Part shown: positions 26,499 to 35,307 of the stretch, one piece after another
Layout of the letters: each line of letters opens with the position of its first letter
How positions within the stretch are numbered: position 1 is the stretch's first letter
DNA from: Enterococcus saigonensis
Lineage (GTDB): Bacteria; Bacillota; Bacilli; Lactobacillales; Enterococcaceae
DNA length: 64,000 nucleotides
Assembly (NCBI RefSeq): GCF_011397115.1
Contig: NZ_AP022822.1
Span: 2,522,001-2,586,000, forward strand
Direction: 5' to 3'
Notes under the pieces: generated by a model
Database searches by the model: none
What the model was told of the DNA's origin: nothing
Seen by the model: only the letters and a program-made list of their open reading frames with translations
Position numbers and translations under genes: made by a program

Positions 26499-27836
26499 TT
26501 ACTTTTCCAACGCTTTAGAACGACGTAAGCCACGATCAATAACTTTATTTCCTGTTTTGACAAAATTATCTAAAGCAGCTTGCGGTGTTTTATCACCAGT
26601 CATTACTGCCTGTAATTCTGGGTATAAAGCATTGCGTATTTCTGCATAACCAGGGCTATTATTGGAGAAATTCACGACGTATTTATCATTGGTTAAATAC
26701 GCATCCAAATAAGGCAAATCTTTCTTATGTGCATCCGCTACGCTATTGCGGACCGGCAAGAAATTGGTACTTGCTTCCACCAACTCTTTATTTTCAGAAT
26801 AAAACTTAACGAAATCTTGAGCAAGCGCTTTACGCTTCTCCCCATTTGTATTAAACACCCCTGAACCTAGTACATAAGTAAAAGAAACCGGTGATTTATC
26901 TCCAGGTACATTTGCAAGTCTGGCATCGAAGTTCTCCACTGTACCGTCTTTCATCGCCCCTAACATTCCGTTAAAAAGCATGGCATTGGTAAAACTTACA
27001 GCTACTTGCTGATTTTGAAACATCGCATTCACATCGTTGCTTACCAAAGATTCAGGACCAGCCGCCATCAACTTTTCTTCCTTTAGTTTTTCCAAAAAGC
27101 TCAATGCTTTTACACCGGATGGCTCATTTGTAATCAATTCACCTTTTTCATCAAAGAATTGATTGCCAAACATTCGCAAATACATCATGTTCCACGTATC
27201 CCCTTGATTGTTTTTACAAAAGAATCCCAAAGGGGCAACTTTGCTATTGGTTGCTTTTAATTTTGTCAGAATTTGATAGAATTCATCCGTTGTCCATGTG
27301 GCAATTTCATGTTGACCACCAATATATTTCTCTAAGCCGGCAGCTTTAAACATATCTGCATTGTAAGCTAATGTGCCCGGATTTTGTGCGAAAGGATAAA
27401 AATACGTCTTCCCCTCAATTTGAACATTCTTCCAAATTGCTTCTGAAATATCCGCTTCATTATTTGAATCAATGACGTCGTTAAAAGGTTCCAATAAACC
27501 TTGATGTGCAAACGTAGATAACACAAAGGTAGAGTCAAAAAAGACATCTGGTAACGTATTTGTTTGCGTAGCTACACTCATTTTACTATCGCGTTCGTCG
27601 CCAGGGATTACCTGAACGTTGATTTTGACATTAGGATGTTGTTTTTCATACATGCTAGCCGCTGTTTTTAAGAAACTATCATAATCTGCACCTTCTTCAT
27701 CTGCACGATAAGTCCCTTTCCATTGTGGTGTCAGCCAGACATCAATTTCATTTTGAGCCTTCGCATTAGCAGAGCCACAACCAGTTAGGGCGAAAAGTGC
27801 TACACTTGCTAATAAACCTAAGAATATTTTTTTCAT
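26499..27836 (-). CDS. ABC transporter solute-binding lipoprotein (sialic acid locus)
   Basis: A 445-residue family 1 extracellular solute-binding protein. The N-terminal signal ends in the lipobox LTGCG (Cys21), so it is anchored to the outer face of the membrane by lipid. The body has typical sugar-binding-protein segments (TNTLPDVFFDSTFVLSTFAHQGLLEPF, TLAYNADMFKAAGLEKY, VSFTYVLGSGVF). Start at 27836 has GAGAGGA upstream; an in-frame ATG eleven codons earlier overlaps the preceding permease gene. Together with the two permeases and nan genes it probably captures sialic acid or a related amino sugar. No ATPase gene is in the operon; a shared MsiK-type ATPase elsewhere is likely. Confidence 0.88.
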   Translation of the reverse strand: MKKIFLGLLASVALFALTGCGSANAKAQNEIDVWLTPQWKGTYRADEEGADYDSFLKTAASMYEKQHPNVKINVQVIPGDERDSKMSVATQTNTLPDVFFDSTFVLSTFAHQGLLEPFNDVIDSNNEADISEAIWKNVQIEGKTYFYPFAQNPGTLAYNADMFKAAGLEKYIGGQHEIATWTTDEFYQILTKLKATNSKVAPLGFFCKNNQGDTWNMMYLRMFGNQFFDEKGELITNEPSGVKALSFLEKLKEEKLMAAGPESLVSNDVNAMFQNQQVAVSFTNAMLFNGMLGAMKDGTVENFDARLANVPGDKSPVSFTYVLGSGVFNTNGEKRKALAQDFVKFYSENKELVEASTNFLPVRNSVADAHKKDLPYLDAYLTNDKYVVNFSNNSPGYAEIRNALYPELQAVMTGDKTPQAALDNFVKTGNKVIDRGLRRSKALEK

Positions 27837-27865
27837 AAATATAGTCCTCTCTTCTACAGATACTG

Positions 27866-28702
27866 TCACTCTTTGACTGCGCCTGCAGTGGCTCCTTTTG
27901 TAAAGTATCGCTGGAATAAAATGAAAATAATGAGCATTGGTAAAGCCGCTACCGCAGCACCAGCGACCCGCAAACCAATATTAGGGTTAATATCTTGTTG
28001 CAAGCTAGCTACACCTATCGTTAGCGTTTTCATTTCTTTGCTGCGCGCCATTAACAATTGCCATAAATAATCATTCCATGCGGTAACAAAGTTTAAAATA
28101 AACAAGGCTCCAATCCCGGGTTTTACAATAGGGAGCATTAATTTACTAAAAATCGTCCATTCATTGGCCCCATCTAATTTTGCAGATTCTCGCAGTGATT
28201 CCGGAATATCTTTAAAAAATGAATACAACATAAAAGTACCAAAACCCGTTGCCAAATTGGGAACGATCATTGCTTGATACGTATCAATCCAATTTAAGCC
28301 GATAATCACGTCAAATAATGGTACAATAAACGTTTCTTTTGGGACCATAATCGATGCAATTACTAAAACAAATAAAACAGTCCGGCCTCTAAAATGCAAT
28401 TTGGCAAAACCATAAGCTGCTAATGCAGAAATCAATACACTAAATAAACTCGTCAAAAATGAGACGACAAAGCTATTCCAAATCCATTGAAAAGCGGGTT
28501 GTCCTTGAAATAATTCTGTTAAGTTCCCCGTAAACCATTTTTTAGGTAGAATATCTGGCGGCATTTTATAAATTTCCGGTGAAGTTTTAAACGTATTGGT
28601 TAACAACCAAAAAAGGGGTAGTAAGAAGCACAGCGCTAGGAAAAAAACGATAATATTTGTCACTAAATCAAATTTTTCCATTCGTTTTAATTTGGCGAAC
28701 AC
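27866..28702 (-). CDS. ABC sugar transporter permease (MalG type)
   Basis: A 278-residue permease with six predicted helices. The cytoplasmic EAA loop that contacts the ATPase is present as ESLRESAKLDGANEWTIFSKLMLPIVKPG (about 160-190), the CUT1 sugar-importer form. Ends 30 bases before the binding-protein start and begins 13 bases after the first permease. With its partner it forms the membrane channel of the presumed sialic acid importer. Confidence 0.9.
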   Translation of the reverse strand: MFAKLKRMEKFDLVTNIIVFFLALCFLLPLFWLLTNTFKTSPEIYKMPPDILPKKWFTGNLTELFQGQPAFQWIWNSFVVSFLTSLFSVLISALAAYGFAKLHFRGRTVLFVLVIASIMVPKETFIVPLFDVIIGLNWIDTYQAMIVPNLATGFGTFMLYSFFKDIPESLRESAKLDGANEWTIFSKLMLPIVKPGIGALFILNFVTAWNDYLWQLLMARSKEMKTLTIGVASLQQDINPNIGLRVAGAAVAALPMLIIFILFQRYFTKGATAGAVKE

Positions 28703-28714
28703 GAGATGACCTCC

Positions 28715-29635
28715 TTATTTATCTGATTTTAGAAATGTCTTTAATTGTGGCAAACTAAACAGCATTGCAATGACAAACATCAAGACACCAATTGCCGAAG
28801 CAGCACCGGTATTGTTGTAAATAAAAGCATTTTGATACAAGTAATACATCATTGTCACAGAAGCGTTATTCGGTCCGCCACCTGTTAATAATTGGATGAC
28901 AACGAAGATTTTCAATACGGCAATAATATTGATAATTGTTAAATAAATTGTAGTGGGACGCATTAAAGGCACTAAAATATGGCGAATTCTTTGCCATCTT
29001 GTGGCACCATCCAACTGTGCAGCTTCAAATAAGTCTGCTGGCAAACCAATCATAGCTGCAATATATAAAATAATAGCTTGACCTACATTCCCTACGAACG
29101 TAACAAAAATAATGACCGGCATTACGGTTCTTGTATCCCCAAGTAAGTTAACATTTTCAATGCCTAGCGTATTTAAAACATAGCTAATCAGTCCGTTAGA
29201 TGGATTAAGTAAAAAATTCCAAATAATACTCATAACCACCATTGACACAATTACAGGTAAATAATAACTACCTCGAATAAAGGAAACATACTTCGGATTC
29301 TTATCGTAAACCGTCGTTGCAACAAACAGTGCAAAAACAATTGTAGCTACAACAATCGCAACAACAAAGAAAATCGTATTAAAAATCGACTTTACAAAAA
29401 TTGGATCTTGAAACAGATCAATGAAATTTTGCAACCCAACAAAATATTTATCCATTCCATAAACTTCATAAAGACTCATTTTAAAACCTTTTAAAACTGG
29501 ATAAACAATAAAAATCAACAGCAACAAAACTTGCGGTGCGATAAAGGCATAGCCGGAATAGGGATTATCAATCCCACGAAACTTTTTCTTTGTCTTCGTA
29601 TTTTTTTCGACATCTAAGCGCTGTGCTTTCTCCAA
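28715..29635 (-). CDS. ABC sugar transporter permease (MalF type)
   Basis: A 306-residue permease with six predicted helices and the EAA loop DLFEAAQLDGATRWQRIRHILVPLMRP. The start is uncertain. I chose TTG at 29635 because AAGGGG lies 8 bases upstream, giving MEKAQRLDVEKNTKTKKK. The longer frame to 29710 would overlap the end of nanE and encode the hairpin at 29657-29682 and is less likely. Partner of the MalG-type permease; substrate inferred from the nan genes on both sides. Confidence 0.85.
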   Translation of the reverse strand: MEKAQRLDVEKNTKTKKKFRGIDNPYSGYAFIAPQVLLLLIFIVYPVLKGFKMSLYEVYGMDKYFVGLQNFIDLFQDPIFVKSIFNTIFFVVAIVVATIVFALFVATTVYDKNPKYVSFIRGSYYLPVIVSMVVMSIIWNFLLNPSNGLISYVLNTLGIENVNLLGDTRTVMPVIIFVTFVGNVGQAIILYIAAMIGLPADLFEAAQLDGATRWQRIRHILVPLMRPTTIYLTIINIIAVLKIFVVIQLLTGGGPNNASVTMMYYLYQNAFIYNNTGAASAIGVLMFVIAMLFSLPQLKTFLKSDK

Positions 29636-29656
29636 TTTCTTATCCCCTTTCAGTTG

Positions 29657-29682
29657 AAATTCGGCGAAAAAACGCCGAATTT
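29657..29682 (-). other. Intercistronic hairpin between nanE and permease gene
   Basis: AAATTCGGCG (29657-29666) pairs perfectly with CGCCGAATTT (29673-29682) around a 6-base loop, immediately after the nanE stop. The loop is a run of U on the minus-strand transcript, but no U-tract follows, so it is more likely an mRNA processing or stabilising element than a terminator. Confidence 0.6.
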
Positions 29683-29687
29683 TAGAC

Positions 29688-30380
29688 TTAACTTTCAAGT
29701 GCAGCAACAAATTTTTTCGTAATTACCTGTGGCCGAGTAATCGCACTACCCACCACTACTGAGAAAACTCCTTTTTTCATAACTGTCGCCAATTTTTCTG
29801 GTGTATCAATATTTCCTTCGACAATAATCGGTTTATGGATTGTACGTAATAATTCATTTACTAAGACAAAATCGTCATCTGCAATATCTTGTCCTTTTGT
29901 TTCTTCTGTATAGCCATGAAGCGTAGTCGCAATAATATCAAAATCCAACTCCTGACAGTATTTCGCATCTTCTAACGTTGAACAGTCTGCCATCAACAAA
30001 ACTTCTGGGTATTCTTTTTTTACTGTCGCTACGATATCTGCTAGTTTTTCACCATTTGGTCGTACTCGCAAAGTACCATCCATCGCGACTACTTCACAGC
30101 CAATACTACAAAGTGCACGAACTTCTTTTAAAGTTGGTGTGATAAAAACTGGATTATTCCCATACTCTTTTTTTATGATACCAATTACAGGTGTATCATT
30201 TGCATCTTTGATACATTGAATGTCTGCAATTGTATTCGCTCGAATCGCTTTTGCTCCTGACTCTAAGGCCGCTTTTGCCATTCGACTCATAATAAACGGA
30301 CTATGAAGCGGTTCATCTGCAAGTGCTTGACAAGAGACTATTAAATTTCCTTTTACAACAGACAAAAAATCATTTTTCAT
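29688..30380 (-). CDS. nanE: N-acetylmannosamine-6-phosphate 2-epimerase
   Basis: A 230-residue TIM-barrel enzyme converting ManNAc-6-P to GlcNAc-6-P in sialic acid catabolism. Family features: GNLIVSCQALADEPLHSPFIM at the N-terminus, PVIGIIKKEY near 65, DATLRVRPNG-like MDGTLRVRPNG, DIIATTLHGYTEET, and PIIVEGNIDTPEK near 190. Length matches the family. The gene lies 21 bases downstream of nanA in the same operon. Confidence 0.93.
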   Translation of the reverse strand: MKNDFLSVVKGNLIVSCQALADEPLHSPFIMSRMAKAALESGAKAIRANTIADIQCIKDANDTPVIGIIKKEYGNNPVFITPTLKEVRALCSIGCEVVAMDGTLRVRPNGEKLADIVATVKKEYPEVLLMADCSTLEDAKYCQELDFDIIATTLHGYTEETKGQDIADDDFVLVNELLRTIHKPIIVEGNIDTPEKLATVMKKGVFSVVVGSAITRPQVITKKFVAALES

Positions 30381-30401
30381 TCCCTATTCCCCCAAAACTG
30401 T

Positions 30402-31271
30402 TTACATATATTCCTTTACAAGTTCTTGCGCTACTTCAACTTGCTCGTTTGTATAATGTTTCATTGGCAAGTGGCAATATCCCATATCAATGCCTTTTTC
30501 AGTTAACATCAATTTCAACGTATTGTATAACCCGTTAGCCAATATTTTTTGAATGAGATCATTGGTTTCTGCTTGAACTTTACGTGCTGTCGCCAGATCA
30601 TTTCCTTCTACAGCTGTTAATATTTGACGCGCGCGTTTTGCATTTACGTTAAACGTTGAGCCAATCGCGCCGTCAATTCCTACTGCAGCAGCAGGTAAAA
30701 GCATTTCATCAAAACCAGAATACATTAATTTATCGGGAAAACGGCTACGCAAACGTTCCATCAAGTAAAAATCACCAGCTGTATATTTCACTCCTGTGAT
30801 CTTAGGATTTTCAAATAGCTCACCGAACTGATCTTCACTAAAATTCACACCCGTTAAAGCTGGAATGGAGTAAACAATCAGCTCTGCTTCAACATCTTTT
30901 ACAATTTCAAAGTAATAATTTTTAATCTCTTCGAAATCAAATTTGTAATAAAATGGCGTTACAGAAGAAATTTTTTGATAGCCTAGTTCGTTCACAACGT
31001 ACGCAGCCAATTCTTTTGCTTCATAAATATTTAAAGAACCCACTTGTGCAATCAATTCAATTCTATCTTCAGCAACTTCCTTTACAATTTTAAAGATGTT
31101 TTTTTTAGTGGTTGTATCCAGCATAAAATTTTCTCCCGTACTCCCACCAACATACAATCCATCTACTTTGTTTTCAGTGATGTTATACTCTACTACTTGT
31201 CTTAAACTTTCTTCCATTAATTTACCTTGTTCATCAAAAGGTACCAATAATGCTGTTATTAATTGTGCCAT
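30402..31271 (-). CDS. nanA: N-acetylneuraminate lyase
   Basis: A 289-residue DHDPS-superfamily aldolase that splits sialic acid into ManNAc and pyruvate. Signatures: GLYVGGSTGENFML (about 38-51), the Tyr in LIVYSIPALTGVNF and the Schiff-base Lys in ITGVKYTAGDFYLMERL (about 160-176). The last motif and the STGE pattern fit NanA more than dihydrodipicolinate synthase. GGAGG lies 7 bases before ATG. First gene of the nan operon; promoter lies in the 250-base region shared with the divergent yhcH-family gene. Confidence 0.92.
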   Translation of the reverse strand: MAQLITALLVPFDEQGKLMEESLRQVVEYNITENKVDGLYVGGSTGENFMLDTTTKKNIFKIVKEVAEDRIELIAQVGSLNIYEAKELAAYVVNELGYQKISSVTPFYYKFDFEEIKNYYFEIVKDVEAELIVYSIPALTGVNFSEDQFGELFENPKITGVKYTAGDFYLMERLRSRFPDKLMYSGFDEMLLPAAAVGIDGAIGSTFNVNAKRARQILTAVEGNDLATARKVQAETNDLIQKILANGLYNTLKLMLTEKGIDMGYCHLPMKHYTNEQVEVAQELVKEYM

Positions 31272-31461
31272 GGTAGCGCCTCCATTTATTTGATGAATTT
31301 ACTATATCACGATAATTATTTTCTTGTATTATTTTTTGGTGAAAATATTTTTCTAACATAGTCATTATTTTGCTTTTTTCTATTCATTTTTAACGCATTA
31401 TTTTCTATGAAAATAATTTTACATATTAAAAACATTGCTAAAATCATTTTCTTGCGCTATA

Positions 31462-31476
31462 TTGTAAACGATTTCT
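31462..31476. promoter_or_regulatory. cre site in the divergent nan promoter region
   Basis: TTGTAAACGATTTCT fits the CcpA consensus WTGNAANCGNWNNCW at every defined position, so catabolite repression of the nan genes is likely. Two A/T-rich dyads in the same region, 31341-31353 (GAAAA/TTTTC arms) and 31407-31424, are possible sites for the RpiR regulator, but weaker evidence. Confidence 0.7.
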
Positions 31477-31522
31477 ATTTTGTAGCAACATTAAAATATT
31501 TTAATTTTTAGGAGGAATTTTT

Positions 31523-31984
31523 TTGTTAGCAACTACTCGTAATACACTCATCCAACTGGCTGAAATCCAACATCAACTTCAGACAATCCATGAATTTTTT
31601 AACAAATGGCAAACCAATCCATGGGGATTTAAAGAAGAATACTTAAGCGAAAAAGTATTGGTTCGCTTCTTAAAATATGAGACCGAAAGTTTTGCCAACA
31701 GAGAGTGGGAAGCCCATCGTAAAGAAATTGATCTTCATATAATTTTGCAAGGAAGTGAACGAATATACTTAGAAGATGCAACAAAATTAACTGAAGGTAT
31801 CTATCACGAAAAAGAAGATTACTACTTGTTAGAGGGGCCAAGTAACCATTTCATTACCTTGAGTAGTGCAATAGACCAAGAAAACAGCTTATTTCTTTGG
31901 CCAACTGAAGCCCACAAAACAGGAGTAAACGTCACGGATGAAGCTGTAATGGTAAAAAAAATGGTTTTCAAAATTAAATACTAA
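31523..31984 (+). CDS. YhcH/YjgK/YiaL family protein (sialic acid-associated)
   Basis: A 153-residue cupin-like DUF386 protein. Core motif REWEAHRKEIDLHIILQGSERIYLED (about 74-99) and LWPTEAHKTG (about 130-139) carry the family metal/substrate His and Glu residues. Members such as NanQ are linked with sialic acid breakdown and may act as anomerases. Start is TTG at 31523: GGAGG lies 7 bases upstream and no ATG is available. Divergent from nanA with a shared cre site, so probably part of the same regulon. Confidence 0.88.
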   Translation: MLATTRNTLIQLAEIQHQLQTIHEFFNKWQTNPWGFKEEYLSEKVLVRFLKYETESFANREWEAHRKEIDLHIILQGSERIYLEDATKLTEGIYHEKEDYYLLEGPSNHFITLSSAIDQENSLFLWPTEAHKTGVNVTDEAVMVKKMVFKIKY

Positions 31985-32166
31985 GCAACAAACAGCAGCT
32001 GTTTTCTTGCTGATGATTTTCTTCATCACATTTTTCGCGTTTTTTCTCTTTCCAAATTCTTCGTTATTTATAATTTTTGGATTCCATGTTAGAATAAAGT
32101 TTATGTTCATTTGATATGTGAAAGTAAATTATTTATTTTTTCTATTACAAAGGAGTCTAATAATAC

Positions 32167-32661
32167 ATGAATTATAATTTAAAAATTTTAACAGAAAAGG
32201 ATCTGCCGGCAATTACCACACTTTGTCAAGAAGCCAGTGATTATATGATTTTAGCTACTGGAACATCTAATCCAACCAAAGAAGCACTAGATCTCCTTAC
32301 GGCTTTGCCTCCGCAAAAAAAATCAGAAGATAAATTGCTTTATGGTATTTTTGATCACCACAATCACTTAATCGGTGTGCTGGACTTGATTCGTGATTAT
32401 CCTACAGCAAAATCTTGGATGATTGGATTATTGTTGCTGACACCAAAAATGCGGGCACAAAAAATCGGCGAACACATCCACAATCAAATTATGGCCCAAA
32501 TTAAAGCTGAAAATGGTACAGAAATTCGTTTAGGGATTTTGAAAAACAACCCGCGCGCACAGGAATTTTGGGAACGCCAAGGCTATACTTTTCAAGAAGA
32601 AAAAATTGGTACCGTTGCTGGTGTTTTAATGCCTGTCTATGCTTTTAAACGAAAATTGTAA
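32167..32661 (+). CDS. GNAT family N-acetyltransferase
   Basis: A 164-residue GNAT protein: MIGLLLLTPKMRAQKIGEHIHNQI (acetyl-CoA motif A region, about 80-105) and RLGILKNNPRAQEFWERQGYTFQEE (motif B, about 118-144). AAAGGAG precedes ATG. Substrate unknown. Single gene followed by a terminator at 32701-32740. Confidence 0.88.
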   Translation: MNYNLKILTEKDLPAITTLCQEASDYMILATGTSNPTKEALDLLTALPPQKKSEDKLLYGIFDHHNHLIGVLDLIRDYPTAKSWMIGLLLLTPKMRAQKIGEHIHNQIMAQIKAENGTEIRLGILKNNPRAQEFWERQGYTFQEEKIGTVAGVLMPVYAFKRKL

Positions 32662-32700
32662 TTCGTAATATTTTTCACTAACTACTAGTTTAGATTATGC

Positions 32701-32740
32701 AAAAACCGCTATTTTTCTTTTGAAATCTGGCGGTTTTTTT
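32701..32740 (+). terminator. Terminator after GNAT gene
   Basis: AAAAACCGC (32701-32709) pairs with GCGG and following T-tract (32730-32740), a typical intrinsic terminator. Confidence 0.8.
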
Positions 32741-32861
32741 ACTAGTTAAAACCGCGCTACATTGGCATTTTCAAGCTTATTTTTGGTAAGTGTTTTTCTT
32801 TGCTACTCTTTTCAAAAACGGTTACTATACAAGTAAGTTAGAAAAAAGGAGCTGTTTTTTT

Positions 32862-34478
32862 GTGAAAATTATCGTTGTCGGCGGCGTAGCTGGCGGTCCT
32901 TCTTTTGCTACACGGTTACGTCGTTTAAATGAAACACATGAAATCGTTTTATACGAGCGTGGCGAAAATATTTCGTTTGCAAGTTGTGCACTACCTTACT
33001 ACTTAGGTGGTGTTATTAAAGATCGTGATAGCTTGATTGAACGGACACCTGCGCAATTAAAAGAAAAGAACAATATTGATGTTTTCGTTCAACATGAAGT
33101 AACAAGTATCGATCCAATTAACAAAACAGTTGTTGTAAAGAATTTAGTAGACAATACGGAAAAAATTGACAATTATGATCGTTTGATTTTAGCATCTGGT
33201 GCCCGTCCTACGTTACCGCCGATTAAAGGTGCCCAAGAAGCCAAAAATGGTTTTATTTTACGAAATGTGACGCATGCAGATAAAATCATGGAATTTTTAA
33301 ATCAAGAAGATCCCCAATCCGTTACAGTTTTAGGGGCTGGCGTAATGGGCTTAGAATTAGCTGAAAATTTCAAAGAGCGCGGTTTAGATGTGACATTAAT
33401 TGATCAATTACCACAAGTTGCTTTCCCTTATGATACAGAGATTGCAGATTTAGTTTATGATCATCTAGTTGAGCATGGTTTACATGTCATTTTAAATACG
33501 ACAGTAACAGAAATTAGTAATCATGGTCACACGGTTCATTTATCAAATGGTGATGTTTTACAAACAGACATGATTATTTTTGCAACAGGTGTAGCTCCTA
33601 ACAATGAATTGGCGGCTTCAGCAGGTATTGCTTTATCTAAAACTGGCCAAGTTCAAGTCGATAATCGTTTACAAACAAATGTTGAAGATATTTATGCTAT
33701 TGGCGATATTATTGAAACTACTAGCATCGTAACTGGTTTACCAACACCAAGTATGCTTTCTAGTGCCGCAAATCGCCAAGGTCATTTATTAGCTGATATT
33801 ATCAATGGCGCCGATCTTCATTATCGTGGTTATCTTGGTAGTGGTGTAGCGAAAATTTTTGATTACACAACAAGTTATACCGGTTTAACTGAACACATGT
33901 TAAAAGCAGCCGGTATTACTAATTATAAAACGATTTTTATCACGCCTTTTGACCACGCTTACTTCTATCCTGGGGCAGAACGCTTAAACTTAAAATTAAT
34001 TTTTGATGATCAAACAGGTAAAATTTTAGGAGCTCAAGCTGTTGGCAAACAAGGGGTGGACAAGCGAATTGGGCAATTGGCAGTAGCCATTACTGGAAAC
34101 TTGTCTGTCTTTGATTTGCCAGACCTTGAAATTCCTTATTCACCACCATACTCTTCTTCTCGTGACGTAGTGAATATTGCAGGTTACGTTGGGATTAATC
34201 AGGTAACAAAAGTGGCCGAAACTATTTCAGTAGAAGCTATTTCTAAGGAAGATTTAGCAAATGCTTATTTCTTAGATGTTCGAGAAGCGGGCAAAGCCAA
34301 AAGTGGTAGTATTGAAGCCACTGCAACTATTCCATTAAGCCAATTGCGGGAACGTATTAATGAGATTCCTCGCGATAAAAAAGTTTACTTAACTTTCCGT
34401 AAAGGTTTAAATACGTATACTGCTGCCCGGATTTTAGCTGGTTTTGGTATCAAAGCGACCATGATTGAAGAAAATTAA
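32862..34478 (+). CDS. CoA-disulfide reductase paralogue with degenerate rhodanese domain
   Basis: A 538-residue FAD/NAD(P)H disulfide oxidoreductase closely related to the one at 13409-15061: GGVAGGPSFATRLRR, redox Cys42 in SFASCALPYY, GAGVMGLELAENF. The C-terminal rhodanese-like domain keeps the fold (AYFLDVREAGKA, YTAARILAGFG), but the active loop reads TFRKGLNTY: Phe512 sits where the catalytic Cys should be. So sulfur transfer by that domain is not expected, while the reductase part looks intact; NADH oxidase or CoA-disulfide reductase activity are both possible. Start is GTG at 32862 with AAGGAG upstream. Monocistronic. Confidence 0.88.
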   Translation: MKIIVVGGVAGGPSFATRLRRLNETHEIVLYERGENISFASCALPYYLGGVIKDRDSLIERTPAQLKEKNNIDVFVQHEVTSIDPINKTVVVKNLVDNTEKIDNYDRLILASGARPTLPPIKGAQEAKNGFILRNVTHADKIMEFLNQEDPQSVTVLGAGVMGLELAENFKERGLDVTLIDQLPQVAFPYDTEIADLVYDHLVEHGLHVILNTTVTEISNHGHTVHLSNGDVLQTDMIIFATGVAPNNELAASAGIALSKTGQVQVDNRLQTNVEDIYAIGDIIETTSIVTGLPTPSMLSSAANRQGHLLADIINGADLHYRGYLGSGVAKIFDYTTSYTGLTEHMLKAAGITNYKTIFITPFDHAYFYPGAERLNLKLIFDDQTGKILGAQAVGKQGVDKRIGQLAVAITGNLSVFDLPDLEIPYSPPYSSSRDVVNIAGYVGINQVTKVAETISVEAISKEDLANAYFLDVREAGKAKSGSIEATATIPLSQLRERINEIPRDKKVYLTFRKGLNTYTAARILAGFGIKATMIEEN

Positions 34479-34531
34479 TTTATCTAACAAAACCATTTTC
34501 TTACCTGCTATTTTTACTCTTCAAACGAAAT

Positions 34532-34578
34532 AAAAAAAGCACGAAAACTGTTTGTCAGCAGTTTTCGTGCTTTTTTAT
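34532..34578. terminator. Bidirectional terminator between reductase and ECF gene
   Basis: Inverted repeat with arms of about 19 bases (core AGCACGAAAACTG / CAGTTTTCGTGCT), 7-8 base loop and T-tract on the plus strand, A-tract on the other side. Confidence 0.9.
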
Positions 34579-34610
34579 TTTAGTGTATCAATTCTTTAGC
34601 ATGACTCTTT

Positions 34611-35210
34611 TTAGTAGAGCGGTTTTAAATGGGTTGCAGTAAAAATTGCTTTGACTAAAATGGGCGTTAAAATAATTGCACCAATCACTTCGCTAATACC
34701 ATTTGTCGCTACAATCGTCGCTAAAACTTTTAACAACCCAGAAGGATCAACACCATATGCAGATGCTACCGGACCTGTGTAAAGAGTTCCCATGAAAGTT
34801 AAAACCAAGATAGTATTGGTCAATGTGCCACCGATTGCTGCTAAAATAGAGGCTACATACAAATTACCTTTTTTCTTATACCACCAATGGAATAACATTC
34901 CAGCTACTAGCCCAACAAGAATACGGGGTAATACTGAAACAATAGGGTTAGTAAACACCAAAGTATCAATTGGTGTTGTCGGTGAAGTAAAAGCACGAAT
35001 AATTGTGCAAATTCCCCAAACCAATCCAATAAACATCCCGTCTTTTGTTCCTAAAACAATTGCCGCAACAATGACTGTAATATGAATAATTGTTAAACTG
35101 GTAATCCCTAATGGAATGAAACCTAAAAAGGGTACCATTGCTTGTAAAATAATAATAGCAGTCAAAATGGCACGAATGGCGATGCGATAACTTTTACTTT
35201 TCGTATTCAT
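34611..35210 (-). CDS. ECF transporter S component
   Basis: A 199-residue membrane protein with about six helices. VPFLGFIPLGITSLTIIHITVIVAAIVLGTKDGMFIGLVWG near 25-65 is the S-component (ECF_trnsprt) signature seen in vitamin-binding subunits. No ATPase or T component is adjacent; group II systems share an EcfAA'T module encoded elsewhere. The vitamin cannot be read from the sequence; pantothenate-type and related members look similar. Promoter carries TetR operators and a divergent tetR gene. Confidence 0.85.
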   Translation of the reverse strand: MNTKSKSYRIAIRAILTAIIILQAMVPFLGFIPLGITSLTIIHITVIVAAIVLGTKDGMFIGLVWGICTIIRAFTSPTTPIDTLVFTNPIVSVLPRILVGLVAGMLFHWWYKKKGNLYVASILAAIGGTLTNTILVLTFMGTLYTGPVASAYGVDPSGLLKVLATIVATNGISEVIGAIILTPILVKAIFTATHLKPLY

Positions 35211-35236
35211 TTGAGTTCTCCTTTTAATTCACTTAT

Positions 35237-35290
35237 AATGACACTAGTGTCATTGAAATGATTATACAAGAAAATGACACGAGTGTCACT
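35237..35290. promoter_or_regulatory. Twin TetR operators over the divergent ECF/tetR promoters
   Basis: Two dyads: AATGACACTAGTGTCATT (35237-35254, perfect 18-base palindrome) and TGACAC-GA-GTGTCA (35275-35288). Centres are 36 bases apart. On the minus strand GTGACA (35289-35284), a 17-base spacer and TATAAT (35266-35261) form a strong promoter for the ECF gene; the second dyad covers its -35 and the first lies at the initiation region. The adjacent TetR is the obvious ligand. Confidence 0.85.
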
Positions 35291-35307
35291 AATTTTGAGG
35301 TGAGCAA

